Part shown: positions 1-7,307 of the stretch, in pieces
How the letters are laid out: the number at the start of each line of letters is the position of its first letter
How positions within the stretch are numbered: position 1 is the stretch's first letter
From: Erysipelotrichaceae bacterium
Lineage (GTDB): Bacteria > Bacillota_I > Bacilli_A > Erysipelotrichales > Erysipelotrichaceae
Length of the DNA: 22,861 bases
Direction of reading: 5' to 3'
Assembly: GCA_020026035.1 (NCBI GenBank)
Contig: JAHHRC010000015.1
Span: 1 to 22,861 of the forward strand
Notes under the pieces: generated by a model
Database searches by the model: none
What the model was told of the DNA's origin: nothing
Seen by the model: only the letters and a program-made list of their open reading frames with translations
Position numbers and translations under genes: made by a program

Positions 1-31
1 CGAAAAGGACATCACAAAACGATAAAACAAG

Positions 32-58
32 AACCCTACTTTCGAGTGGGGTTTTCTA
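32..58 (+). terminator. Intrinsic terminator of an upstream gene
   Basis: A 9-bp stem (32-40 with 45-53, one T-G wobble) closes a TTCG tetraloop and runs into a short T-rich tail. The gene it ends lies outside the window to the left. An A-rich stretch precedes the stem, so it could also work weakly in the other direction. Confidence 0.75.
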
Positions 59-300
59 TTAGCGTGAACAATATGGTTCAGCTACGATGTCAGAATTGCT
101 TAATAAGGAATTATCTGAATGTGCTGTCAGTGAATTCAAATATCAGAGAGTATATATATTGAAGTACTAGATGATGCATGAAATACGTTTGATACATTCT
201 ATAGTTCGTATCTTGCACATCATAGTTTGGATGCTTAATTTGCGTTTATTGGCACTTTTTGATAGAATTAGTGTGTTGTGTGTGAAAAAAGTTAAGAAAC
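59..300. other. AT-rich intergenic stretch with no recognised gene
   Basis: No reading frame here has a convincing ribosome binding site or a recognisable product. A minus-strand frame over 167-370 lacks both and overlaps the rpsL promoter, so it is treated as chance. A weak promoter-like pair, TTGCAC (213-218) and TAATTT (236-241) with 17 bp spacing, might be a secondary start for the str operon, but this is uncertain. Confidence 0.4.
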
Positions 301-303
301 GTA

Positions 304-333
304 TTGACACCCAACTTTCAAGTAGTATAGAAT
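304..333 (+). promoter_or_regulatory. Main promoter of the str operon (rpsL-rpsG-fusA-tuf)
   Basis: A perfect -35 box TTGACA (304-309) is followed by TAGAAT (328-333) at 18 bp spacing. The overlapping TATAGA at 326-331 gives 16 bp. Transcription would start near 340, leaving a leader of about 97 nt before rpsL. The perfect -35 suits a ribosomal protein operon. Read by eye from the sequence, not measured. Confidence 0.7.
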
Positions 334-339
334 GACTAC

Positions 340-436
340 GCTTAGCAAGAAAAAGGCATTGTTTTGGCAATGCCTTATATCAAGCTCGCAAATGGCACAC
401 TTGGATGTGTGTGCATAGATACGGAAGGAGATAAAA
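340..436 (+). promoter_or_regulatory. Structured 5' leader of rpsL with two hairpins
   Basis: The leader holds a perfect 9-bp hairpin (353-361 with 368-376, six-base loop TTTTGG). A second hairpin pairs GCACAC (395-400) with GTGTGC (409-414). Neither is followed by a T run, so they do not look like terminators. The Shine-Dalgarno AAGGAG (425-430) lies just after the second hairpin. A role in feedback by S12 or S7, or in mRNA stability, is inference only. Confidence 0.5.
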
Positions 437-856
437 ATGCCTACAATAAACCAGTTAGTACGCAAAGGTCGTACTTCAAAAGTTTACAAATCAAAGTCGC
501 CTGCATTAAACAGAGGCTTTAACAGCTTACAGAACAAAGCAACTAAGCTTAGTTCACCACAAAAAAGAGGAGTTTGTACTCGTGTCGGAACAATGACACC
601 TAAGAAGCCTAACTCAGCGCTTCGTAAGTACGCCCGTGTAAGACTATCCAATGGTCTTGAAGTTACAGCTTATATCCCAGGAGTTGGACACAACCTACAG
701 GAACACTCAGTTGTTCTAATTCGTGGTGGTCGTGTTAAGGACCTTCCTGGTGTACGTTACCATATCATTCGTGGCACACTTGACTGTGCTGGTGTTGATG
801 GACGTAACCAGTCACGTTCCCTATACGGAACAAAGAAGCCAAAGGCTGCAAAGTAA
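437..856 (+). CDS. rpsL: 30S ribosomal protein S12
   Basis: S12 sits at the decoding centre of the small subunit and helps set translational accuracy. The 139-residue product carries the family hallmark TPKKPNSALRK (residues 54-64) and GHNLQEHSV, ending in the usual basic tail GTKKPK. It has the Gram-positive-type N-terminal insertion (about residues 24-42) absent from the 124-residue E. coli protein. The lysines tied to streptomycin resistance, K56/K57 (E. coli K42/K43) and K101 (E. coli K88), are unchanged, so no resistance allele is seen. AAGGAG lies 6 nt before the ATG. First gene of the str operon; rpsG follows after 18 bp. Confidence 0.98.
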   Translation: MPTINQLVRKGRTSKVYKSKSPALNRGFNSLQNKATKLSSPQKRGVCTRVGTMTPKKPNSALRKYARVRLSNGLEVTAYIPGVGHNLQEHSVVLIRGGRVKDLPGVRYHIIRGTLDCAGVDGRNQSRSLYGTKKPKAAK

Positions 857-874
857 TAGAGGGAGGAACAAAAC

Positions 875-1345
875 ATGCCAAGAAAAGGTTATATAGCAAA
901 GCGTGAAGTTCTTGCAGATCCAATCTACAACTCAAAGCTTGTTACTAAGTTAATCAACAAGATCATGATTGATGGTAAAAGAGGAACTGCTCAAAAGATT
1001 CTTTACAATGCATTCAACATTGTTGAACAAAAGACAAATGAAAATCCTATGGAAGTGTTCGAAAAGGCATTATCTAACATTATGCCAATGCTAGAACTTA
1101 AGGCACGCCGTGTTGGTGGTGCGAACTACCAGGTACCAGTAGAAGTAAGTGCTGAACGTCGTTTGACACTAGGTCTTCGTTGGTTGGTAAATTACGCAAG
1201 ACTTCGTCATGAAAATACTATGGACCAAAGATTAGCAGCAGAAATTATCGATGCTGCAAATGGTACAGGTGCATCTGTTAAGAAGAAGGAAGATGTACAT
1301 AAGATGGCAGAAGCAAATAAGGCATTTGCTCACTATCGTTGGTAA
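875..1345 (+). CDS. rpsG: 30S ribosomal protein S7
   Basis: S7 is a primary assembly protein that nucleates the 30S head on the 3' major domain of 16S rRNA and lines the E site. The 156-residue length is typical. Recognisable stretches are the N-terminal MPRKG, the KARRVGGANYQVPVEV loop and the C-terminal EANKAFAHYRW end. GGGAGG (861-866) lies 8 nt before the ATG. In E. coli S7 represses its own operon by binding the rpsL-rpsG junction. Here that junction is only 18 nt, most of it Shine-Dalgarno, so the enteric control site does not appear to be present. Confidence 0.98.
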   Translation: MPRKGYIAKREVLADPIYNSKLVTKLINKIMIDGKRGTAQKILYNAFNIVEQKTNENPMEVFEKALSNIMPMLELKARRVGGANYQVPVEVSAERRLTLGLRWLVNYARLRHENTMDQRLAAEIIDAANGTGASVKKKEDVHKMAEANKAFAHYRW

Positions 1346-1396
1346 TTTCATTAACTTCAAATTGAAAGCTAAAGAAAATTAGGAAAGGAGCTAACG

Positions 1397-3469
1397 ATGC
1401 CAAGAGATATTGATTTACTAAAAGTAAGAAATATAGGAATTATGGCTCATATCGATGCTGGTAAAACAACAACGACAGAGCGTATCCTTTATTACACAGG
1501 AAAGATTCACAAGATTGGTGAAACTCACGACGGTGCTTCCCAGATGGACTGGATGGAGCAAGAAGCTGAACGTGGTATCACAATCACTTCCGCAGCTACA
1601 ACAGCTCAATGGAAAGGTCACAAAGTTAACATCATCGATACACCAGGTCACGTAGACTTCACAGTAGAAGTAGAACGTTCCCTTCGTGTACTTGACGGTG
1701 CGGTAACTGTACTTGACTCAAAAGCTGGTGTAGAACCACAAACAGAAACAGTTTGGAGACAAGCTACTGAATACAAAGTTCCACGTATTGTATTCTCAAA
1801 TAAAATGGACGCTACTGGTGCCGACTTCGACATGGCAGTAGCATCAATCGGAAGACGTTTAGGAGCTAAGGCTGCTGCGATTCAAATGCCGATCGGTGTT
1901 GAATCAACATTCCGTGGAATCATCGACCTTGTAACAATGCGTCAGTATATGTACATGAACGATGATGGAACAGATATCGTAGAATCTGACATTGACGCTG
2001 AATTCATCGATCAAGCTAACGATATGCGTGAAGCGCTAATCGAAATGGCTGCTGACTTCGATGAAGAATTGATGATGTCCGTTCTTGAAGGTGAAGAAGT
2101 TACAGTTGAAATGCTAAAGAAGGCAATTCGTGCTGGTGTATTAACATCTGAATTCTTCCCAGTTCTATGTGGTACTGCTTACCACAACAAGGGTGTTCAA
2201 TTACTTCTTGACGCTGTAGTTGATTACCTACCATGCCCACTTGATATCGAAGCTATGCATGGAACAACTCCAAGCGGAGACGCTGATGTTCGTCACCCAA
2301 GCGATGATGAACCATTCTCAGCTCTAGCATTTAAGGTTGCGACTGACCCATTCGTAGGACGTCTAACTTACTTCAGAGTTTACTCTGGTGTAGCTACAGC
2401 AGGTTCTTACGTATTGAACGCAACTAAGAATAAGCGTGAACGTCTAGGACGTATCGTGCAAATGCACGCGAACCACCGTGAAGATATCACTGAAGTTCGT
2501 ACAGGTGACATTGCCGGTGCAATTGGTCTAAAGAATACAACTACTGGTGACACACTATGTGATGAAAATGCACCAATTATTCTTGAATCCATGGAATTCC
2601 CAGAACCAGTTATCCAAATGAGCGTTGAACCTAAGACTAAGGGTGATGCTCAAAAGATGGATATGGCTCTTGTTAAGCTAGCGGAAGAAGACCCTACATT
2701 CCGTACATACACTCATGAAGAAACTGGACAAACTATTATTGCCGGTATGGGTGAGTTACACTTAGACATCATCATGGATCGTCTAAAGCGTGAATTTAAG
2801 GTTGAAGCAACAGCTGGTGCTCCACAAGTTGCTTACCGTGAAACAATTAAGGGTGAAGCTGACTGTGAAGGTAAGTTCGTACGTCAGTCCGGTGGTCATG
2901 GTCAATATGGTCACGTTTGGATTCACTTCGCTCCAAACCCAGGTAAGGGATTTGAATTTGAAGACAAGACAGTCGGTGGAAGCGTACCTAAGGAATTCAT
3001 CAAGCCTACAATGCAAGGTCTTGAAGATGCACTAGGAAACGGTATGGTTGCCGGTTATCCGATTGTTGACCTTAAGGCAACATTGTTCGATGGTTCGTAC
3101 CATGATGTCGACTCATCTGAACAAGCCTACAAGATTGCTGCATCATTGGCACTTAAGGAAGCTGGAAAGAAATGTAACCCAGCAATTCTTGAACCAATCA
3201 TGTCAGTAGACGTAACTGCTCCAGCAGAATATCTTGGTTCCGTAATGGGCGACGTTACAAAGCGTCGTGGTCAAATCATCGACCAAGAAGAAGTTGGTAA
3301 CGCAATTAAGGTTAAGTCTTATGTTCCATTATCAGAAATGTTCGGTTATGCAACTGACCTACGTTCCTTTACACAAGGTCGTGGTACATACCAAATGACA
3401 ATGGATCATTACGATGAAGTTCCAAAGAGCATCGCTAAGGAAATCATCGAGAAAAACGCTTCAAAGTAA
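1397..3469 (+). CDS. fusA: Elongation factor G
   Basis: EF-G is the GTPase that drives tRNA-mRNA translocation and, with RRF, ribosome recycling. The 690-residue product shows the G-domain motifs in order: AHIDAGKT (17-24), RGITI, DTPGHVDF with the catalytic His, NKMD, and a GTA motif where GSA is common. Domains II to V follow, including the domain IV signature around GGHGQYGHVWI. It lacks the marks of the EF-G2 or Tet(M) paralogues. AAAGGAG lies 6 nt before the ATG. The 51-bp gap from rpsG is longer than most gaps here but shows no strong structure. It is a standard str operon member. Confidence 0.98.
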   Translation: MPRDIDLLKVRNIGIMAHIDAGKTTTTERILYYTGKIHKIGETHDGASQMDWMEQEAERGITITSAATTAQWKGHKVNIIDTPGHVDFTVEVERSLRVLDGAVTVLDSKAGVEPQTETVWRQATEYKVPRIVFSNKMDATGADFDMAVASIGRRLGAKAAAIQMPIGVESTFRGIIDLVTMRQYMYMNDDGTDIVESDIDAEFIDQANDMREALIEMAADFDEELMMSVLEGEEVTVEMLKKAIRAGVLTSEFFPVLCGTAYHNKGVQLLLDAVVDYLPCPLDIEAMHGTTPSGDADVRHPSDDEPFSALAFKVATDPFVGRLTYFRVYSGVATAGSYVLNATKNKRERLGRIVQMHANHREDITEVRTGDIAGAIGLKNTTTGDTLCDENAPIILESMEFPEPVIQMSVEPKTKGDAQKMDMALVKLAEEDPTFRTYTHEETGQTIIAGMGELHLDIIMDRLKREFKVEATAGAPQVAYRETIKGEADCEGKFVRQSGGHGQYGHVWIHFAPNPGKGFEFEDKTVGGSVPKEFIKPTMQGLEDALGNGMVAGYPIVDLKATLFDGSYHDVDSSEQAYKIAASLALKEAGKKCNPAILEPIMSVDVTAPAEYLGSVMGDVTKRRGQIIDQEEVGNAIKVKSYVPLSEMFGYATDLRSFTQGRGTYQMTMDHYDEVPKSIAKEIIEKNASK

Positions 3470-3473
3470 CATA

Positions 3474-3502
3474 TTGCATTTGTGACACTAATATCTTAAA
3501 AT
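3474..3502 (+). promoter_or_regulatory. Possible internal promoter for tuf
   Basis: In the 74-bp fusA-tuf gap, TTGCAT (3474-3479) and TAAAAT (3497-3502) lie 17 bp apart. The -35 is poor (3 of 6 matches) but has the same sequence as the -35 proposed for rpsJ, and the -10 matches 5 of 6. A private promoter would fit the need for EF-Tu in excess over ribosomes. This is a by-eye call. Confidence 0.35.
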
Positions 3503-3543
3503 GATATAGGTCTAGTACTAAATTACAGGAGGAAATTAACATT

Positions 3544-4737
3544 ATGGCAAAGGCACATTTTGACCGCTCTCTAGAGCACGTTAATATCGGTACGATCGGA
3601 CACGTCGATCACGGTAAAACAACTCTAACAGCGGCAATCACAAAGTATTTATCAGAACACCCAGAGGCTGGTAGCGCTGAATTCAACGCTTACGACTCAA
3701 TCGATGGTGCACCTGAAGAAAAAGAACGTGGAATCACAATCAACTCTTCACACGTAGAGTACAGCACAAAGAACCGTCACTACGCTCACGTAGACTGCCC
3801 AGGTCACGCTGACTACGTTAAGAACATGATCACTGGTGCCGCTCAGATGGATGGAGCTATCTTAGTAGTAGCTGCAACTGACGGACCAATGCCTCAAACA
3901 CGTGAACACATTCTTCTATCTCGTCAGGTAGGAGTACCTCGCATGGTTGTATTCCTAAACAAGTGCGACATGGTTGACGATCCAGAACTAGTTGATCTAG
4001 TTGAAATGGAAGTTCGTGATCTTCTTTCCGAATACGGATTCGACGGTGACGAAACTCCAATCATCCACGGTTCAGCTCTAGGATGCCTAAATGGGGAAGC
4101 TCAATGGGCAGAAAAGGTTGGAGAACTAATGAACGCAGTTGATGAATGGATCCCAACTCCACCAAAAGAACTTGACAAGCCATTCCTAATGGCAGTTGAA
4201 GACGTATTCACAATCACAGGTCGTGGTACAGTAGCTACTGGACGTGTTGAACGTGGACAACTAAACATGAACGACGAAGTTGAAATCGTTGGTCTAAAGG
4301 AAACAAAGAAGACTGTAGTAACAGGTATCGAAATGTTCCGTAAGCTTCTTGACTTCGCTCAAGCTGGTGACAACATCGGTGCGCTTCTACGTGGTGTGAA
4401 CCGTGAACAAATCGAACGTGGACAAGTTCTTGCTAAGCCAGGAACAGTTACACCTCATACAAAGTTCAAGGCTCAAGTATACGTACTAAGCAAAGAAGAA
4501 GGTGGACGTCATACTCCATTCGTTTCTAACTACCGTCCTCAGTTCTACTTCCGTACAACTGACGTAACAGGTATCATCACTCTTCCAGAAGGTGTTGAAC
4601 TATGTATGCCAGGTGACAACGTAGAAATGAACGTTGAACTACTTGCTCCAATCGCTATCGAAAAGGGAACAAAGTTCTCTATCCGTGAAGGTGGACGTAC
4701 AGTAGGTTCCGGTAACATCATCGAAATCGTTGAATAA
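3544..4737 (+). CDS. tuf: Elongation factor Tu
   Basis: EF-Tu is the GTPase that carries aminoacyl-tRNA to the ribosomal A site. The 397-residue product has GHVDHGKT (19-26), the RGITI switch, a D-x-P-G-H element, NKCD and the GSAL motif, then beta-barrel domains II and III. The domain III element YRPQFYFRTTDVTG and the C-terminal REGGRTVG are present. AGGAGG (3527-3532) lies 11 nt before the ATG. By hand count, leucine is encoded mostly by CTA (about 16 of 28) and CTT, with almost no TTG or CTG. This differs sharply from the gene block that follows. Last gene of the str operon, ending at a strong terminator. Confidence 0.98.
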   Translation: MAKAHFDRSLEHVNIGTIGHVDHGKTTLTAAITKYLSEHPEAGSAEFNAYDSIDGAPEEKERGITINSSHVEYSTKNRHYAHVDCPGHADYVKNMITGAAQMDGAILVVAATDGPMPQTREHILLSRQVGVPRMVVFLNKCDMVDDPELVDLVEMEVRDLLSEYGFDGDETPIIHGSALGCLNGEAQWAEKVGELMNAVDEWIPTPPKELDKPFLMAVEDVFTITGRGTVATGRVERGQLNMNDEVEIVGLKETKKTVVTGIEMFRKLLDFAQAGDNIGALLRGVNREQIERGQVLAKPGTVTPHTKFKAQVYVLSKEEGGRHTPFVSNYRPQFYFRTTDVTGIITLPEGVELCMPGDNVEMNVELLAPIAIEKGTKFSIREGGRTVGSGNIIEIVE

Positions 4738-4752
4738 TTACCAAACTGATTA

Positions 4753-4784
4753 AGGGAATTCTCGTAAGAGGGTTCTCTTTTTTT
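4753..4784 (+). terminator. Intrinsic terminator of the str operon
   Basis: An 11-bp stem (4753-4763 with 4768-4778, including G-T wobbles) with a GTAA loop runs directly into seven Ts. It lies 15 bp after the tuf stop codon and separates the str operon from the next unit. Confidence 0.9.
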
Positions 4785-4850
4785 GTGCGTTAAGCGTGGT
4801 AAGACATTCTAAGTAATTAATGTTTCTTGCTAGTTTCCTGGAAGAGGACA

Positions 4851-4878
4851 TGTTAAAAATGACAAACTATATTATAAT
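4851..4878 (+). promoter_or_regulatory. Putative promoter of the DUF975-DUF975-HAD unit
   Basis: A consensus -10 TATAAT (4873-4878) lies 40 bp before the first start codon of this unit. The best-placed -35, TGTTAA (4851-4856) at 16 bp, is poor, so the promoter may be weak or need an activator. An independent promoter is expected because the unit follows the tuf terminator. Confidence 0.5.
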
Positions 4879-4918
4879 AGGCATATAGATGCGAATATTT
4901 TGAAAAGAAGGTGAGAAG

Positions 4919-5602
4919 ATGCGCATTGATTTCAATGTGAAGAAGCAAGCGAAGTCTGTTTTAATGAATCATTATGGAATATGTATTTGGTTAGAGCTCA
5001 TTGACCGGGCAATTGGTTGGATTGTGTTTGGCTATTATTTCTATAACGTTCGCACGGAAATCATGTTGTATGGAAAAAAAGCATTACTACAATCGGACGT
5101 CTTACTCTTTTTACATATTTCCATTCTGATTGGTTACTTGATTGTAAGACCATTGCAAGTAGGGGTAATTGATTGTTTGATGCATCTAGAAGAAAACGAT
5201 TGGTCCAAACGAATTGCTAAGGCATTTGATCGTACACATTATTGGCGTAATGTGAAGACAATGTTTATGAAAGAGTTCTTGATTGCCTTGTATAGCTTGC
5301 TGTTCGTGGTACCAGGTGTTGTGAAGAATTATCAGTTGTACTTCGTTCCATTTGTTTTGAACGAATATGAAGAATTAACAACGAAAGAAGTGTTGAATCG
5401 TTCTAAGGAATTCACAACGGATTACAAGTTGGATTTATTCATGTTTGAATTGTCCTTCATTGGTTGGGTTCTTTGTGGTTACTTAACACATGGTGTAGGG
5501 GATATCCTGTATGCGAGTCCTTACTATCATTTATCTGTTGTTGAGTTGTTTAGAAGATTTGTGGATTCCTATCAAGGAAAGAAAGAGGAAAGTTTTGTAT
5601 GA
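4919..5602 (+). CDS. DUF975-like multi-pass membrane protein (first of tandem pair)
   Basis: Function unknown. The 227-residue product resembles the DUF975 family of Gram-positive integral membrane proteins. It has a short amphipathic N-terminus (KKQAKS), hydrophobic segments near residues 20-42, 61-84, 118-147 and 172-195, and the C-terminal family pattern of NRSKEF, then LFMFELSFIGW, then SPYY. No catalytic motif is visible. The start follows AAGGTGAG. Its stop overlaps the next start as ATGA, so the two are translationally coupled. Leucine codons are mainly TTG/TTA, unlike the ribosomal genes on both sides. The family assignment is from remembered sequence pattern, not a search. Confidence 0.7.
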   Translation: MRIDFNVKKQAKSVLMNHYGICIWLELIDRAIGWIVFGYYFYNVRTEIMLYGKKALLQSDVLLFLHISILIGYLIVRPLQVGVIDCLMHLEENDWSKRIAKAFDRTHYWRNVKTMFMKEFLIALYSLLFVVPGVVKNYQLYFVPFVLNEYEELTTKEVLNRSKEFTTDYKLDLFMFELSFIGWVLCGYLTHGVGDILYASPYYHLSVVELFRRFVDSYQGKKEESFV

Positions 5603-6285
5603 GAACACGGCAAGAGCTGAAAATGCAAGCGAAGAGTTTCTTTAAGAGTCATAACTATTGGGAACTTGTTGGTTTAGGGTTGTTATTGTATTTCCTAGAA
5701 GAAGGCTTTGTGGTTTATCAGAAGAAAGATGCGTTTGCGACTGCATCTGAAAGGTTTGTTCATTACACAATGGAAACTTATACGCTTCCATATGTGAATA
5801 TTATTTTCCCGTTGCTTGGGATCTTTGTGTTCCTACCATTAGCGTATGGAGTTCGTAAGGCATTCTTGTATAGGGTGCGTGAAGAAGATAGTTCGGATTG
5901 CATTGGGGATAGCTTTAATTCCATGTGGTACACACGTAATCTTGCGATAATCATTGTGGTTGGCTTTAAAATTTGGTTAGGTACGATGTGCTTAGTGATT
6001 CCTGGGCTTGTGATGTATTACAAGTATTACTTTGTTAGTTACATTGCGGCAGATCATCCGGAAATGTCACGTTCTGAGGTTATGCAATTGTGTGATCGTA
6101 TGACCTACGGAAAGAAGATGGAGTTGTTTATTTACAATGTTTCTTTCGTAGGATGGATGTTACTGAGTATATGTACGGGTGGATTAGTTGGGATCTTCTA
6201 TTATTTGCCATATAAATACTTAACGGATACGATGCTTTATGAAGAGTTTATTGCGAATGGATATGATCCAACACGTATATATTAG
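5599..6285 (+). CDS. DUF975-like multi-pass membrane protein (second of tandem pair)
   Basis: A diverged paralogue of the gene just upstream: 228 residues, the same layout, and shared landmarks. These are an N-terminal QAKS(F/V) element, a conserved VxPGxVxxYxxYFV segment (about 133-146), an ELFIYNVSFVGW segment (175-186) and a PY near residue 204. Hydrophobic segments lie at about 23-40, 65-85, 114-145 and 176-201. The start codon overlaps the stop of the first copy (ATGA), which suggests the two are made in fixed ratio and may form a hetero-oligomer (inference). No enzymatic motif is seen. Function unknown. Confidence 0.7.
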   Translation: MRTRQELKMQAKSFFKSHNYWELVGLGLLLYFLEEGFVVYQKKDAFATASERFVHYTMETYTLPYVNIIFPLLGIFVFLPLAYGVRKAFLYRVREEDSSDCIGDSFNSMWYTRNLAIIIVVGFKIWLGTMCLVIPGLVMYYKYYFVSYIAADHPEMSRSEVMQLCDRMTYGKKMELFIYNVSFVGWMLLSICTGGLVGIFYYLPYKYLTDTMLYEEFIANGYDPTRIY

Positions 6286-6297
6286 AAAGAGATGTAA

Positions 6298-6975
6298 ATG
6301 ATTAAAGGGATATTATTTGATTTTGATGGAACGTTGAGTAATCGAATTGAATCAGCGTATATGATGTATCGGTATTTGTTGCATGATATGTTTCCGGAGA
6401 TGGACATTCATTCTTATGAGTTTGAAGGTCGTGTACAACGATGCATGTTGTGGGATGAGTTTGGTTCGATTAATAAGCGTCATGTGTTAAACCAGATTAA
6501 GAAGAAGTGGAAGGAAGACTTAGATGTCGAACACTATGTTGAGGTTTGGTATGATACCTTCCATGAATTCCAAGTCGAACAGCCACATTGTTATAGGGTG
6601 TTGAATGAGTTGAGTAAACATTACAAGCTAGGCGCGGTTACGAATGGAAATGGGAAAACACAGGCGTTAAAGATTGATATTTTAGATTTCCGTAAGTTTT
6701 TTGAAACAGTACGGATTTCTGGTGACTTTGGTGTGCATAAGCCAGATCCTAGTATTTTCTTGCAAGCGGCAAAGGATTTAGGATTAGAACCAGAGGAAAT
6801 TGCCTTTGTTGGTGATACGTTTGATACCGATATTACGGGAGCGATTCAAGCGGGCATGTTACCGATATGGTTCTGTTATGAACATAAGGGTGTTAGTTTG
6901 TATCCGGTGAAGCAAGTAAGTGGCTTTTTGGAACTGGAAGAAATGTTCCTAACGGATACAAGTTGGAATCAATAG
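6298..6975 (+). CDS. HAD-superfamily hydrolase (subfamily IA phosphatase)
   Basis: A predicted cytoplasmic phosphatase of the haloacid dehalogenase superfamily. All four motifs are present in the 225 residues: motif I FDFDGT with D8 (nucleophile) and D10 (acid/base), motif II TNGNG (T115), motif III K148 in HKPDP, and motif IV GDTFDTD with D173 and D178. An alpha-helical C1 cap lies between motifs I and II (about residues 15-90). The fold matches phosphoglycolate phosphatase, nucleotidase and beta-phosphoglucomutase-like enzymes; the substrate cannot be told from sequence. It starts 12 bp after the second DUF975 gene behind a weak Shine-Dalgarno and ends at a terminator, so it is the last gene of this unit. 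Confidence 0.88.
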   Translation: MIKGILFDFDGTLSNRIESAYMMYRYLLHDMFPEMDIHSYEFEGRVQRCMLWDEFGSINKRHVLNQIKKKWKEDLDVEHYVEVWYDTFHEFQVEQPHCYRVLNELSKHYKLGAVTNGNGKTQALKIDILDFRKFFETVRISGDFGVHKPDPSIFLQAAKDLGLEPEEIAFVGDTFDTDITGAIQAGMLPIWFCYEHKGVSLYPVKQVSGFLELEEMFLTDTSWNQ

Positions 6976-6979
6976 TTGA

Positions 6980-7010
6980 GGTTGTCTAGTGGTCTAGGCA
7001 ATCTTTTTTT
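6980..7010 (+). terminator. Intrinsic terminator after the HAD gene
   Basis: A 10-bp stem (6980-6989 with 6994-7003, two G-T wobbles) with a TGGT loop is followed by seven Ts (7004-7010). It insulates the S10 operon from the unit upstream. Confidence 0.88.
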
Positions 7011-7085
7011 ATGAAAAATGGCAAAATTTTTGGTTTCTTGTTCAAATTCAGGGGGTTAAATTGATTGTTTTTTGAAGAAAGTGAA

Positions 7086-7101
7086 TTGATAACGCTTTCA
7101 A
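7086..7101. promoter_or_regulatory. cre-like / LacI-family palindrome upstream of rpsJ
   Basis: TTGATAACGCTTTCAA is an imperfect palindrome centred on CG, the form of operators bound by LacI/GalR regulators. It differs at one defined base from the CcpA cre consensus WTGNAANCGNWNNCW. It lies about 30 bp upstream of the proposed rpsJ -35, a position more typical of activation than repression. It also overlaps a weak promoter-like pair (TTGATA 7087-7092, TATTAA 7109-7114). A chance match cannot be excluded. Confidence 0.35.
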
Positions 7102-7131
7102 AAAATTTTATTAAAAACATTGTATTTCCGC

Positions 7132-7160
7132 TTGCATAAGCATTATTAGCGTGTTACTAT
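7132..7160 (+). promoter_or_regulatory. Promoter of the S10-spc-alpha superoperon
   Basis: TTGCAT (7132-7137) and TACTAT (7155-7160) are separated by exactly 17 bp. Transcription would start near G7167, giving a 5' leader of about 141 nt. This is the best promoter-like pair between the HAD terminator and rpsJ, and no other clear promoter is seen within the cluster downstream. Confidence 0.65.
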
Positions 7161-7166
7161 ATACGG

Positions 7167-7307
7167 GCATTCGCGAAGACGTGGGAGGTTGCCGGCACGC
7201 TGAAAGGCGTTGTAATAAGCGTTGTAAATAACAGCGTGATAACCGGGTAATTCACACCGAGCGATCTACCGGAGTAAACGGTAGGTGAAATAGAGGAGGA
7301 AAATTTC
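7167..7307 (+). promoter_or_regulatory. Structured 5' leader RNA of rpsJ, candidate autoregulatory element
   Basis: Two hairpin domains can be drawn. Domain 1 is a perfect 7-bp stem, CACGCTG (7196-7202) with CAGCGTG (7232-7238), extended by GGTT (7187-7190) with AACC (7241-7244). Its apical loop contains a tandem repeat, GCGTTGTAATAA (7207-7218) and GCGTTGTAAATAA (7219-7231). Domain 2 pairs TTCAC (7251-7255) with GTGAA (7285-7289) and CTACCG (7266-7271) with CGGTAG (7279-7284), with a one-sided 10-nt bulge (7256-7265). It ends just before the Shine-Dalgarno GAGGAGG (7293-7299). No T run is present, so translational control is more likely than attenuation. The ligand is unknown. Confidence 0.6.

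Noticed and set aside
167..370. A 67-codon minus-strand frame upstream of rpsL
   Set aside because: It overlaps the rpsL promoter and leader hairpin, has no clear ribosome binding site, and its translation looks like no known protein.
437..856. Streptomycin-resistance alleles in S12
   Set aside because: The relevant lysines (residues 56, 57 and 101 here) are all wild type.
3544..4737. Ser at the EF-Tu position matching E. coli Ala375 (FSIREGG), a site of kirromycin-resistance changes
   Set aside because: As I recall, Ser here is normal in Bacillota EF-Tu such as that of B. subtilis, so it is not a resistance sign. The other kirromycin positions checked (Leu120, Gln124, Tyr160 and Gln329 equivalents) are unchanged.
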